Positions 26,339 to 35,656 are shown, counted from the first letter of the stretch. The stretch: DNA of 64,000 bases from CAWDMN01 sp963803155 (GCA_963803155.1 CAWDMN010000030.1:4978-68977), one strand, 5' to 3'. A program made the numbers and translations. Notes: generated by a model not told the origin, from the letters alone.

Positions 26339-27336
26339 ACACCACGCTCACCCTTTCCGAAAAAGTCGGCAAAGTGGCCGCCTGTCAATCCTTGGGAGTG
26401 GCCCGGGCCTCCCTGTACCGGTTTGTTCAGCCGACCCGTCCCTTCGTCTCCCAACCACCACGACCTTCTCCACCCCGCACCTTGAGCGGGCCGGAACGAG
26501 AGACGGTCTTGGCCCAACTCAACTCGGAGCGGTTTGTCGATCAGCCTCCGGCTCAAGTTTATGCCTCCCTGCTCGATGAGGGGCGCTACCTCTGCTCGGT
26601 CCGGACCATGTACCGTATTTTGGAGGAACAAGACCAAGTCCGGGAACGCCGTAACCAATTGCGTCACCCGGTCTATCAAAAGCCAGAATTACTGGCCACG
26701 GCTCCTAATCAGGTCTGGTCTTGGGACATTACCAAGTTGCTGGGTCCGGTCAAGTGGACCTACTTCTATCTCTACGTCCTCTTGGACATCTTCAGTCGTT
26801 ATGTCGTCGGCTGGATGGTCGCTCCTCGCGAAAGTGCCACCTTGGCGGAAAAGCTGATTCGGGAATCCTGTGGCAAGCAATCCATTCTGCCCGGAAAATT
26901 AACCGTTCACGCCGACCGCGGACCGTCGATGATCTCTCAATCCGTGGCCCTGTTACTGGCGGATCTGGGAGTCACCAAAACCCACAGCCGGCCGCATACT
27001 TCTAATGACAATCCCTTTTCCGAGTCGCACTTTAAAACCCTCAAGTACCGCCCGGAGTTCCCGGATCGCTTTGGCTCGATCCAAGATTGCCGCAGTTTCT
27101 GTCAGCAGTTTTTTTCTTGGTATAACACCCAACATCATCATTCGGCCCTCGGCTGGCTTTCTCCCCAGGTGGTCCATCTGAGTCAGGCCGCTGAAGTTTT
27201 GAAAGCTCGTCAGCAGGTCCTGAATGAGGCTTTTCAAACTAAGCCCGAACGCTTTGTTCGCAAGCCTCCACAACCGGCTAAACTTCCAGAAGCAGTTTGG
27301 ATTAATCCTCCCAAACCCAAAGGGGAGAGTGAGTGA
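26335..27336 (+). CDS. IS3-like transposase OrfB (rve integrase, DDE)
   Basis: A 333-residue catalytic subunit with an integrase core domain. The DD(35)E triad is visible: Asp131 in WSWDITKL, Asp194 in HADRGPSM and Glu230 in PFSESHFK, with 35 residues between the last two. An HTH-like HVR segment (SEKVGKVAACQSLGVARASL) forms the N-terminus. The C-terminal YNTQHHHSALGWLSPQ is typical of the family. The frame is intact. Confidence 0.92.
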   Translation: MNTTLTLSEKVGKVAACQSLGVARASLYRFVQPTRPFVSQPPRPSPPRTLSGPERETVLAQLNSERFVDQPPAQVYASLLDEGRYLCSVRTMYRILEEQDQVRERRNQLRHPVYQKPELLATAPNQVWSWDITKLLGPVKWTYFYLYVLLDIFSRYVVGWMVAPRESATLAEKLIRESCGKQSILPGKLTVHADRGPSMISQSVALLLADLGVTKTHSRPHTSNDNPFSESHFKTLKYRPEFPDRFGSIQDCRSFCQQFFSWYNTQHHHSALGWLSPQVVHLSQAAEVLKARQQVLNEAFQTKPERFVRKPPQPAKLPEAVWINPPKPKGESE

Positions 27337-27403
27337 TCGCTACACTAAATTCGTACGACAGCTGTCTCAAAATCATTGACATCTTCCGAAACCGGAAGAA
27401 TTT

Positions 27404-27628
27404 ATGAAGAGGGTTCTAATCCATCCTGACCGTTGCCAAAACTGCGACGCGTGTCCGCCAGAAATAAACTGTTCCGAGAAGGCCATATTCCGAGAGGAAC
27501 TCGGACAAAAGCCTTGGGTGGATTTCTTTCTCTGCCGAGGATGCCTCTTATGCAAGCCTCTTTGCCCGGAACAGGCCATCGAAGAGATTAGCCAACCGTG
27601 CAGTGGCCACCCCCAGAAGGGATGGTGA
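27404..27628 (+). CDS. Small 2[4Fe-4S] ferredoxin-like protein
   Basis: A 74-residue protein with eight cysteines in two clusters: Cys11, 14, 17 and 23 (RCQNCDACPPEINC), and Cys44, 47, 50 and 54 (CRGCLLCKPLC followed by Pro). This is a bacterial-type 2[4Fe-4S] ferredoxin with a five-residue gap before the fourth cysteine of the first site. It lies 33 bases after the insertion sequence and on the same strand as the arsenic genes. It probably belonged to that island before the element inserted and could supply electrons to it. The ribosome binding site is weak (GGAAG). The C-terminus ends in QPCSGHPQKGW, with a ninth cysteine. Confidence 0.8.
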   Translation: MKRVLIHPDRCQNCDACPPEINCSEKAIFREELGQKPWVDFFLCRGCLLCKPLCPEQAIEEISQPCSGHPQKGW

Positions 27629-27995
27629 AATTTGTAAACAAGTATTCGGCGCAATGTAATTTGCGCCTGAAAAGGGAAACATCTTCACAAAGACTCAAAA
27701 TCGCAGAGACACACTCAAGATACAACTTCGTGTTTGTGAACAACCCCGGTGCTGTCCCGCTGAAGTCAGCCGGTCTGATATAGATCCCGTCTTACTCCGC
27801 TTTTTTTTGGCCTTCAAGGCTTTGTGTGATTCTTGAGGCGATAAGATCAAGAATTTGTGTCGCCTTCGCTGATTCAGCTCTGCGAAAGTTGGCGTAGTAG
27901 AGAAGATTGAGAGGGTGAACTCGCTAAAGGGGTGAAGCGGTGTGTATTTGAAAAAAATCAATCTTTGACCTTTTAGTCGGATGCTTCCTCAATTA

Positions 27996-28023
27996 GCGCA
28001 GGCCCGCTCGGGCGGGTCTGCGC
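27996..28023. terminator. Strong GC-rich hairpin
   Basis: GCGCAGGCCCGC pairs with GCGGGTCTGCGC (12 base pairs, one of them G-T) around a CTCG-type four-base loop. Only short pyrimidine runs follow on the plus strand, so it is a terminator-like structure without a classical T-tract. It would end readthrough from the arsenic island and ferredoxin. Confidence 0.45.
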
Positions 28024-28231
28024 ACCCTTCCTTTGCCCTTCATGGGTGATTTCCCCGTATGTGAGAATTATAATTGAACTTGATGGATACTATTCGCATG
28101 GAGTCAGTTTGCTCGCAGGGCAACCACAACTGACCTGGGATTGGCGGCCTGCTGGGCTGCTTCCTTCTCCGCTCGAGATTTGCGAAGTTTCAATTTACTC
28201 CCGCGCGGGCGCCAACTCTTTTCTCCTGTTT

Positions 28232-28282
28232 CCAGGGACGGCGAGATTCGTCCGCTAACGCGGACTCATCTCTTGTCCCTGG
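28232..28282. terminator. Long imperfect hairpin between convergent genes
   Basis: The outer stem CCAGGGAC/GTCCCTGG, a middle stem GAGAT/ATCTC and a perfect inner stem GTCCGC/GCGGAC around a TAA loop form a 51-base hairpin, 70 bases past the stop of the minus-strand gene at 28354. No T-run is seen on either strand. It may work as a factor-dependent terminator or an RNA-stabilising structure. Confidence 0.45.
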
Positions 28283-28353
28283 CTACTCTCCGTTGTCCCT
28301 CCGGGACTTTATAATTCTTAAGTAAGCGCCATTCAGGTCAGATCATCCTCATT

Positions 28354-29160
28354 TCATTTCGTATATCTAAATTCTCGCCATTCGCTTCGCGGCCCTTCAT
28401 GACCATTCGCGTATTCGGCCCAAACGCGCCATCGGCCAGGCTGCGCGCCAACAAAGTTGAATGTGAAATTGGTGGCATGGATGCCAGTGTATAGGCTTGA
28501 TGGATTGCCACAATCGGTGCACCACCAGCCTGGTCGACAGCAGCCGAAACAGTCAACTTCCACGGTATAACTGGCGGCATTCGATACTGGCGCCCAAGCG
28601 GCGTTAGTCAGGCGCGGGAAATTGGAGAAAACGGCCTTTTCGGGAGGTGAGAGCAGCTGCGGCGAACCAGGATGGTAGGTGCTTTGCTCAATTCTTCCGA
28701 CTACAAAATTGCCCTTCCCATCGTTGCTAACCAGGAACGATTGATAATTACTCGGATCAAACAAACCATTAATGTAATAAAGTTCAGAGCTAACTCCCAT
28801 CACTTTTCCCTGCGTCCAAGAAATTGAAAACGAATTGTTCCCAAGGATCGGCGTAAGAACAATGATGCGATTCGGCTCATTGGAGGCAACACCTCGATCG
28901 ATCCAGGAACACTGCCCGGGGTGCAAGACGTTAATGTTGCTCCAGCTTGTCCCGACGCCAGCCATTCCACGCTCAAAGGTAATCCACAGTTGAGGGTTAG
29001 GGGAAAAGTTCGAGAATGGTGTGTAGTTGAAATACAAGCTGCCTCCGCCTCGACAGGTCAAGACATATCCCTGCGGCGTAGCCTCGACCGCTGTCGCTGG
29101 TTGCCACATGGTGAACAAAACAAGAAATAAGGTGCTGACGAAAAGAGCTGGCTTTTTCAT
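28354..29160 (-). CDS. Secreted protein of unknown function, FN3/Ig-like C-terminus
   Basis: A 268-residue protein with a signal peptide (MKKPALFVSTLFLVLFTMW...TAV). The N-terminal half (~25-155) is beta-rich with repeated aromatic residues (YFNYTPFSNFSPNPQLWITF). After residue ~165 a segment PQLLSPPEKAVFSNFPRLTN...SYTVEVDCFGCC resembles the fibronectin-III-like or Ig-like domains used to hold together secreted proteins. This part contains six cysteines in a short stretch (DCFGCCRPGWWCTDCG), suggesting disulfides or a metal site. I do not recognise the family. It follows the 1169-residue membrane protein gene by 137 bases on the same strand and may be co-transcribed. Confidence 0.65.
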   Translation of the reverse strand: MKKPALFVSTLFLVLFTMWQPATAVEATPQGYVLTCRGGGSLYFNYTPFSNFSPNPQLWITFERGMAGVGTSWSNINVLHPGQCSWIDRGVASNEPNRIIVLTPILGNNSFSISWTQGKVMGVSSELYYINGLFDPSNYQSFLVSNDGKGNFVVGRIEQSTYHPGSPQLLSPPEKAVFSNFPRLTNAAWAPVSNAASYTVEVDCFGCCRPGWWCTDCGNPSSLYTGIHATNFTFNFVGAQPGRWRVWAEYANGHEGPRSEWREFRYTK

Positions 29161-29297
29161 TTTTAATCCTCCTCTGGCTTAATAATATGCATGAATCCTT
29201 CACCTACCGTTCCAGGCGGGCCGCCAGCCCAACAAATGCCGGAATCATGATTGCCATTCCCGAGTCTGCACCTCCGCAATGGGACAATCGAACGATT

Positions 29298-32200
29298 TTA
29301 GTGCAAGGCATTCAACAACGGCCCGACCCAACTGAACAGAGACCGGCCCAATTCCGGAAAGACGCCGGCGACCGCCATCAGCAGGGGGACCGTGCCGTAG
29401 ACAATGGCCCAGCGCACAAAGTTTCCACTGAGCTTCCCCGGTGTCGTGTAGCCGATCTTACTCAAGGTGGCATTGCGGTCCATTTGCGCGAACATAGTAA
29501 GAAAGACGGCGGCTGAAACGGCGAAAACCGTTGAAGCGGCAAGAACCAGGCTGCGATGCGGTTCAAAGGGATAGGCACTGACGGCAACCATCAGGCATAC
29601 CGTGCCGACGATGAGGTAAGAGAGATGATTCCAGATTTGCACGGTCACATACCGAAAATAAGCCGCAAACCGCAATGCCACAAAGTTCTCGCGCAACCCT
29701 GTTTCTTTGTCATTCAATGAATTTTTGCCCTTATTCAAGCCTCTCCAACAACTCTCTAGTTCTTTGGCAAACTCAATCGCTTGCCGGTTTAATTCCCCGT
29801 TGATCTCACTGAGAATTCCCTTATCCTCGCGGATTCTTTGGCTTTCGTTTTTCAGAAAAACCTCCAAACCCTTTCGGATGGCGGCGCACCGGTTTAATTC
29901 AATGAGACGCAAGTGCCGCACAGATTGCCCCAACAGAGCATTCATCTGTTTCTTCCCCCCGCGCCACCACAAGGTTTTCCAAGCCAATTCCGGGATATCT
30001 TCGCCCAGGCGTGAAAACGCATCCATGAGAGGATGCCACTCTATTCGGCTCAGAAGTCCCCGCAGCAGTATCCACAACCAGGTAAAACGGATCAAGGTCA
30101 AAATGACCAGGAAGCATACACCCAGGAAGGCCGCGTATATTACATTGTCGAACCACACATCTTCCAGACCTTGAAACAATTCCCCTTGACCCAGCAGAAG
30201 CCAGATCATCAGTGTGGCACTGCCGGCAATTGCCATTTGCCACCCCGCGCATGCATTATTGATCTCCTGGTTGGTTTGTTCACATAGACCTGTGATGTCT
30301 GAAAGGAGTGGATCGTCCCCTCGCAGATTGGGAAATCCAGGCGAACGAATTTCCGCCAACCGCAGCCGCTTCAACTGGGTGTTCGCCCAAGCCATGACGG
30401 CTAAAGATAGAATCAGCATCGGAATCAATGGAGCAACACCGTTCGCTGGATAAAGATTCCTCAGGATAAAAAACAATTTGTCTGCATCCAAGTCCTTATT
30501 CGGAACCATCGAATTCCACCAGCCTCGCACCGAGACCAACAACCATCCCAGCAGAATGAAGCCAGACAGGCCGACCAGACAGTTCGTCCAAATGACGTTC
30601 CTTGATCGCCCAGGATTCTGGCTTTCATTCCCGGGTGAATCTGATTTTACGGCAGCTCGGAAAAGTGCGTACCCATAGAGGGCGGGCAACGCAAGTACGG
30701 TCACCGCTCCAACGGCGGCAGCCATCGCATTGGACCGCGCAAACATAAACGATGAATAGGCAAAAACAGTGAATGCCAACGGAAAGTAAAAACCAAGCCG
30801 CACAATCCCCGACATAAAGAGAAAGTTATTGCCGCAGAACCCAGGTTTCTCAGGCAAGCAGTAACTCACAAGCAATTCTTTCTTTTTTCCCACTTTCAGA
30901 ATGTAAATATAAAAGAGGCTCCATAAGGACCAGACGAGGTTAGCCGTTAGCAACAGAGAGAGGATCCAGAACAGCCGGGAAGGCGGCGGCAACAAGAGAT
31001 CGCCCCTCCCTCCTTCCAACTTTGTACAGAGCAGTGAAGATTTTTTCTCCTGTGGACGCTCCAAGATCCGCACCGGCCAGAAACCATCGCGCCCGACAAC
31101 GGAGAGCCAGACCGGCGGTTGGGCGCGAGTCACATCGGTAGGGTGGGAGTACTCGATCAGCCATGTCGGCCCGGCCCCCGTCTGGCTCAATGCTTTACAA
31201 GGAGTCGCACCAGCGGGCGGGCATTCTTCGGCCGAGGTGTCCTGTTCGATCTCTGGATGCAATAATGACATGCAAGCATTGAAAGATCCCTGCGCTGACT
31301 GCTGGGGGAAGTGGAACAGTTCTCCCCCAGGAGGCATTTGCCATATTTGGTTAAAATACGTCAAAGGATAGGTGCTGACCGTTAGCATTCCATAGAACGA
31401 CAGTTTTGGCGAAGTGTGTTGCCAGAGGATATCTGTATCCATGGTGAACAAACGCGTGTCCGAACAGTCACGTTGGATGAGCTTGGCCACGAATGCTGCG
31501 TCCAAAACGTCCGTTGCGTTGATACCCACCACTTGGATATGTTCTCGCCGGATCGTTCGGGCGATGTTGCCTATGGTCAACTCTTGTTTGAGAGGTGTCT
31601 GTTCTGTCGAGAAAGATGGCACTCCATCCGTGGCCGCCGGCATTTCTTTGAGCTTTACCTCCACCCCGGAGCTTTCCGGAAGCTGGGTCGTTTTGCCTAA
31701 TTCAGATCCCCAAACAGCAGGAATATCGCGATAGATACCCCGCAGCTTTGCAATCTCAGACGGAAAAGGTAGACTCAGCATCTTTTCTCTATCCATTTTT
31801 GTCTTATGGTCTGATAATGCCTGGCCGTAAGCAGTACCCGCTTCCGTGAGAATCGCCACATATTTCAATGGAATGTTCTTTTCCCTTAAATAAGTCCAGA
31901 AAACCTCTGCAGTGACCGCATCATTTTCTACCACCGCCCTGAAGCACACGGTCGGCAGACTATTTTTTATGTCACTCTTATTCTTTTCACGGGTGGCAGT
32001 TCCGGTGACGATTCGGAATCGGACTCCTGACCATTTGAATTGTGCCGCCTGAATTGCAACTATGAGGGAAGAAATTGAGCCCGAAAAAGTCGGCCCAAGG
32101 ATGCGGATCATTTCATTATTTTTGCCTAGCGAATTGTTCATCAGCTTATTAATACAGTCCAGAGCGTTCATGAATGCGAGCTTTTGAAGGCCGGTCTTGG

Positions 32201-32807
32201 CGGTTTCACCCACCACAAAAACAATCAAAGGACATTCCATTACTTTACATTGGCGTTTCCCCCGCTGATTCTCCTCTGCACTATGTCTTAATACCAGCAC
32301 TCCAGGTTCGCCCCGCTCGTACCGGATTGAACGGATCGATGCCTTGCTGGGCTTGTTCGCCTCTCCTTCTTTCGATCCTTCTTCCGGCTCAGGCCAGGGC
32401 AACCAGAAGCGATCAAGCAAATAGCCATCCGTCTCCAATGCCCGATGTATGCTTTCGAGGTTTGCGTCAAATAGGGCAGGCAGAAAAGTGGGATCAGGCA
32501 AAGTCACGATGAGGAATTCTGGCTTCAGTTTATTGATTCTATCGAGATCATCATTCAGCGCCTTCTCTGAGTCGCAGGGCTCAGTGCGGACCATCCCTCG
32601 AATCGTCTTCAATACTTCCCCAAGTTGTTGATCTTTGCATTGACCGGCGGCCTTCTTGGGAGTAACGGGTTTTGCTTGCTGCGCTTTCTTTACCTGCCCA
32701 GGTGGGCCAGTTTCTGAGATGGTGGTTTGGTTTCCAGTGGGACGAGCGATTACGCCAAGGGCGAGGAGAATAAGAAGGAATATGGGTCCTCTGTTTTGAT
32801 CAAACAT
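29298..32807 (-). CDS. Large polytopic membrane protein with periplasmic-binding-like domain
   Basis: An 1169-residue protein not assigned to a family. A signal peptide or anchor (residues 6-22) leads into a ~590-residue extracytoplasmic part. That part has features of a type-I periplasmic-binding or receptor fold: LIVFVVGETAKTGL, IRILGPTFSGSISSLIVAIQ, LKYVAILTEAGTAYGQALS, IQVVGINATDVLDAAFVAKL and CSDTRLFTMDTDILW, in the order expected for that fold. From ~residue 600 about ten to twelve transmembrane helices follow, with a cytoplasmic helical region around 880-1040 (EVFLKNESQRIREDKGILSE). No kinase, cyclase or transport-ATPase signature was seen. The result looks like a one-component receptor or ligand-driven channel. 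Confidence that it is a gene is high; its role is unknown. Confidence 0.7.
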   Translation of the reverse strand: MFDQNRGPIFLLILLALGVIARPTGNQTTISETGPPGQVKKAQQAKPVTPKKAAGQCKDQQLGEVLKTIRGMVRTEPCDSEKALNDDLDRINKLKPEFLIVTLPDPTFLPALFDANLESIHRALETDGYLLDRFWLPWPEPEEGSKEGEANKPSKASIRSIRYERGEPGVLVLRHSAEENQRGKRQCKVMECPLIVFVVGETAKTGLQKLAFMNALDCINKLMNNSLGKNNEMIRILGPTFSGSISSLIVAIQAAQFKWSGVRFRIVTGTATREKNKSDIKNSLPTVCFRAVVENDAVTAEVFWTYLREKNIPLKYVAILTEAGTAYGQALSDHKTKMDREKMLSLPFPSEIAKLRGIYRDIPAVWGSELGKTTQLPESSGVEVKLKEMPAATDGVPSFSTEQTPLKQELTIGNIARTIRREHIQVVGINATDVLDAAFVAKLIQRDCSDTRLFTMDTDILWQHTSPKLSFYGMLTVSTYPLTYFNQIWQMPPGGELFHFPQQSAQGSFNACMSLLHPEIEQDTSAEECPPAGATPCKALSQTGAGPTWLIEYSHPTDVTRAQPPVWLSVVGRDGFWPVRILERPQEKKSSLLCTKLEGGRGDLLLPPPSRLFWILSLLLTANLVWSLWSLFYIYILKVGKKKELLVSYCLPEKPGFCGNNFLFMSGIVRLGFYFPLAFTVFAYSSFMFARSNAMAAAVGAVTVLALPALYGYALFRAAVKSDSPGNESQNPGRSRNVIWTNCLVGLSGFILLGWLLVSVRGWWNSMVPNKDLDADKLFFILRNLYPANGVAPLIPMLILSLAVMAWANTQLKRLRLAEIRSPGFPNLRGDDPLLSDITGLCEQTNQEINNACAGWQMAIAGSATLMIWLLLGQGELFQGLEDVWFDNVIYAAFLGVCFLVILTLIRFTWLWILLRGLLSRIEWHPLMDAFSRLGEDIPELAWKTLWWRGGKKQMNALLGQSVRHLRLIELNRCAAIRKGLEVFLKNESQRIREDKGILSEINGELNRQAIEFAKELESCWRGLNKGKNSLNDKETGLRENFVALRFAAYFRYVTVQIWNHLSYLIVGTVCLMVAVSAYPFEPHRSLVLAASTVFAVSAAVFLTMFAQMDRNATLSKIGYTTPGKLSGNFVRWAIVYGTVPLLMAVAGVFPELGRSLFSWVGPLLNALH

Positions 32808-33314
32808 TTCCGCCTCCCTTTATCCCGAATCCCGAAGCTGGAACGCTGAGCCGGCCCCCGTGAGGCCGCTGAAAGGATCGTGTTCCACATGAACTTTTTT
32901 TCTTTGCCTGGATCAAAAATAAACAGGCCATTTATTTCCAATTCCCAGAATGAGAACCGCCGGCTTCGCTAATGGATCGGACTTAAGTAGAGTCCATTTA
33001 TAAACTCACCTTTTCGTGGCACTGCAGCACATCCCCTTTCCGTCCGCAAGTCACAAGCTTTCGGATCGCGGAAAAGGGCAAGAAATCTATCGGCCAACTA
33101 GAAGCGGCCTCGCACTAATTGCTTTTCAAAGTGCAATGTCACGGGCGTGTTTCTTGGCCGCTTTAGCCCTTGATTAACATGAAAATTTTTCAGATGGTTC
33201 AATTCTAGGACTCGATGGGAAATTGGTCAAGTTGAAAAATCCTTTTCCCACTGCCAGCCGGTTATCTCCTTATCGGATGCCCGGCCTGGGCGTCCACGGC
33301 CCAGTGCTCTTTCT
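32808..33314. other. Intergenic spacer
   Basis: Upstream of the large membrane protein gene. Nothing coding or repeated was recognised; a promoter for that gene must lie here but no clear consensus stood out. Confidence 0.4.
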
Positions 33315-33630
33315 TTGAACATATCTAGGATATTTCACTTGCGGACTGTCGCTATTCTCGTTGCCGCTTTTGCTTGGATTTGTTTTTTTCGGAATTCATT
33401 TCGGACAAGACCTGGCTATTCTCGCGCATTACAACTTGTTCGTGAGTATCGTTGTGTGGGCGGCAACCCTGAGACTTTTCTTTTTCACACCTTCCAGAAT
33501 TACGAACTGGTTTGTTCCATATTCGCGATATTTTTTCTTGATTCGCGGAACGATGGTCATTGTTTTTTTCATTGCCGGAGTATTGCACGTCAGAAACTGG
33601 ATGGGTTCGATTCCGTCTGATGAAGAATGA
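33315..33630 (+). pseudogene. Small three-helix membrane protein, apparent frameshift in T-run
   Basis: Two frames join at a run of seven Ts (33383-33389). The first, from TTG 33315, gives MNISRIFHLRTVAILVAAF; the second, which ends at 33630, gives GIHFGQDLAILAHYNLFVSI and two further hydrophobic helices, ending in a charged SIPSDEE. Removing one T makes one continuous ~104-residue protein with three or four membrane helices. Either the sequence carries an indel or the gene is broken. The family is not recognised and the start lacks a clear ribosome binding site. Confidence 0.4.
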
Positions 33631-34012
33631 CCTCGGCATTTGGGCGAGATGGGGTGGAATTTGCTGACGATTTCTCCAATTAATTAATGCGTTAAGTTGT
33701 CGCGCAAGCCTGGATTTCGTCGTATGTTTTAATCAAGCATAAAGAGGTTTATTGAAGACAAAAACCAAAAATAAAATGGATAGACTGCACCAGTTGCGCC
33801 GGTCGTGGGAAAATATGAATTCTCTCAAACTGGAGGAGCGCCCGCTGATTATTCATCCGCCTATCTCCCTTTGGTCTTCATTAACCTCGACGTTCAAGGC
33901 GCACCAGGGTTATCGGTCAAGACTTGGAATGAATTGATGACCGTGATAAAGTCCAAGAGCGCCCAACTTAAGGAAAGCGCAAAAACACGGGGAAGATGAA
34001 AGGAACTCCACT

Positions 34013-35656
34013 ATGAAGCAGCCTGAATTGCCACTGAAGAAGCGGCCGGCCTGGAAGGCTCTGGAAGCCCACTACAAGGAAGTCAAACAACTTTATCTGC
34101 GGGATCTCTTTGCCTGCGATCCAAAGCGCGGCCAGCGCATGACACTTGAAGCGGCGGGAATATTTCTGGATTATTCGAAGAATCGAATCACCGCGGAAAC
34201 CCTCGGACTTCTCGTGAAGCTGGCTGAAGAGTCTGGCTTGAAAAGCCGGATTCAGGCCATGTTTCGGGGAGAGAAGATCAACCTCACGGAAAACCGGGCC
34301 GTCCTGCACGTGGCCTTGCGCGCGCCGCGGGGATCTTCCATTGTCGTTGATGGTGAAAATGTTGTTCCCCAGGTTCACCGTGTACTCGATGAGATGGCTG
34401 CTTTCTCGGATCAAATTCGCACCGGCGCTTGGAAAGGACATACCGGCTTGCGCATCCGCAATGTCGTCAATATCGGCATCGGCGGCTCCGATCTTGGGCC
34501 AGTCATGGCTTACGAAGCGCTAAAGCATTACAGCGACCGTTCGTTGACCTTTCGGTTTGTCTCCAACATCGATGGGACCGATTTTGCGGAAGCCGTCCGC
34601 GACCTGAATCCCGCTGAAACCCTCTTCGTTGTCTCCTCGAAAACCTTTACCACGCTCGAAACCATGACCAATGCCCACACGGCCCGTGCCTGGTCCGTCG
34701 CGGGTTTCGGAGGAGACGAAAAATCCGTGGCCAGACATTTTGCCGCGGTTTCGACGAATGCCGCGGAAGTGGCCAAATTCGGAATCGATACCGTCAATAT
34801 GTTTGGATTTTGGGACTGGGTAGGCGGCCGTTATTCCATGGATTCGGCGATCGGCCTTTCGACGATGCTCGCCATCGGCCCCGATAACTTCCGCGCCCTT
34901 TTGGACGGTTTCCACCAGATGGATGAACACTTTCGCATCGCCCCCTTTGAGCGAAACCTGCCTGTGCTGATGGGGCTCCTTACCCTCTGGTACAACAACT
35001 TTTTCGGCGCCCAATCCGTGGCAGTCCTTCCCTACGATCAGTATCTGCGGCGATTCCCCGCCTATTTGCAGCAATTGACAATGGAAAGCAACGGCAAATC
35101 GGTGGGGCTCGATGGCAAGATAGTCAATTATGAGACCGGGCCCATCTATTGGGGGGAACCGGGGACCAACGGCCAGCACTCCTTTTATCAGCTGATCCAC
35201 CAGGGAACCAAACTCATTCCCTGCGATTTCATTGCTTTTACCCAGACCCTCAACCGGCTGGGGCGGCACCACGATCTGCTCATGGCCAACGTCTTCGCCC
35301 AGACGGAAGCCTTGGCATTCGGGAAGACTGTCGAGCAAGTCAAGGCCGCTGGCACAGCGGACTGGCTGGTCCCGCATCGTGTGTTCGAGGGAAACCGCCC
35401 GACCAACACGATTCTGGTGGATCGGCTGACTCCAGAGTCGCTCGGAAAACTTGTGGCACTTTACGAGCATTCGGTCTTCACGCAAGGGATCATCTGGAAC
35501 ATCGACTCCTTCGATCAATGGGGCGTGGAGCTCGGCAAACAGTTGGCCCAGCAAATCATTCCGGAACTTGAAAGCGAGGCCAAGCCCCGTCTTGGCTACG
35601 ACAGTTCAACGAACAACTTAATCCGCCGCTATCGCAACCAGAAGGGAGCGGCATGA
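34013..35656 (+). CDS. pgi: Glucose-6-phosphate isomerase
   Basis: A 547-residue enzyme that interconverts glucose-6-phosphate and fructose-6-phosphate in the cytoplasm. Both family signatures are present: FVVSSKTFTTLETMTNA in the sugar-phosphate binding region, and GEPGTNGQHSFYQLIHQG. The catalytic region MESNGKSVG and NIGIGGSDLGP are also intact. Length is normal for the long bacterial/eukaryotic type. An AAGGA ribosome binding site precedes the ATG. It stands alone; the 260 bases in front contain overlapping short frames that I could not resolve into a gene. Confidence 0.97.
   Translation: MKQPELPLKKRPAWKALEAHYKEVKQLYLRDLFACDPKRGQRMTLEAAGIFLDYSKNRITAETLGLLVKLAEESGLKSRIQAMFRGEKINLTENRAVLHVALRAPRGSSIVVDGENVVPQVHRVLDEMAAFSDQIRTGAWKGHTGLRIRNVVNIGIGGSDLGPVMAYEALKHYSDRSLTFRFVSNIDGTDFAEAVRDLNPAETLFVVSSKTFTTLETMTNAHTARAWSVAGFGGDEKSVARHFAAVSTNAAEVAKFGIDTVNMFGFWDWVGGRYSMDSAIGLSTMLAIGPDNFRALLDGFHQMDEHFRIAPFERNLPVLMGLLTLWYNNFFGAQSVAVLPYDQYLRRFPAYLQQLTMESNGKSVGLDGKIVNYETGPIYWGEPGTNGQHSFYQLIHQGTKLIPCDFIAFTQTLNRLGRHHDLLMANVFAQTEALAFGKTVEQVKAAGTADWLVPHRVFEGNRPTNTILVDRLTPESLGKLVALYEHSVFTQGIIWNIDSFDQWGVELGKQLAQQIIPELESEAKPRLGYDSSTNNLIRRYRNQKGAA

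Larger units (their letters stand above)
25759..27370 (+). mobile_element. IS3-like insertion sequence
   Basis: A 1.6-kb element with two overlapping transposase genes. Imperfect terminal inverted repeats are visible: TTGAGACATCTG at 25759-25770 and the complement of TTGAGACAGCTG at 27359-27370, with further matches inward (...TTAG). I could not find a convincing target-site duplication at the edges. It lies between the arsG-like gene and a ferredoxin gene. Both frames are intact, so it may still be mobile or recently arrived. Confidence 0.85.
27629..28353. other. Gene-poor spacer after the arsenic island
   Basis: About 725 bases between convergent genes. Contents: two strong hairpins (27996-28023 and 28232-28282, listed separately). 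The rest has no convincing reading frame; the longer frames lack ribosome binding sites and plausible protein character. Confidence 0.5.

Noticed and set aside
33752..33999. Two overlapping short frames before pgi (one with a TTG start and AAAGAGG, the other ending GAPGLSVKTWNELM...).
   Set aside because: Neither has a recognisable fold, they are in different frames without a homopolymer to join them, and codon character is weak.
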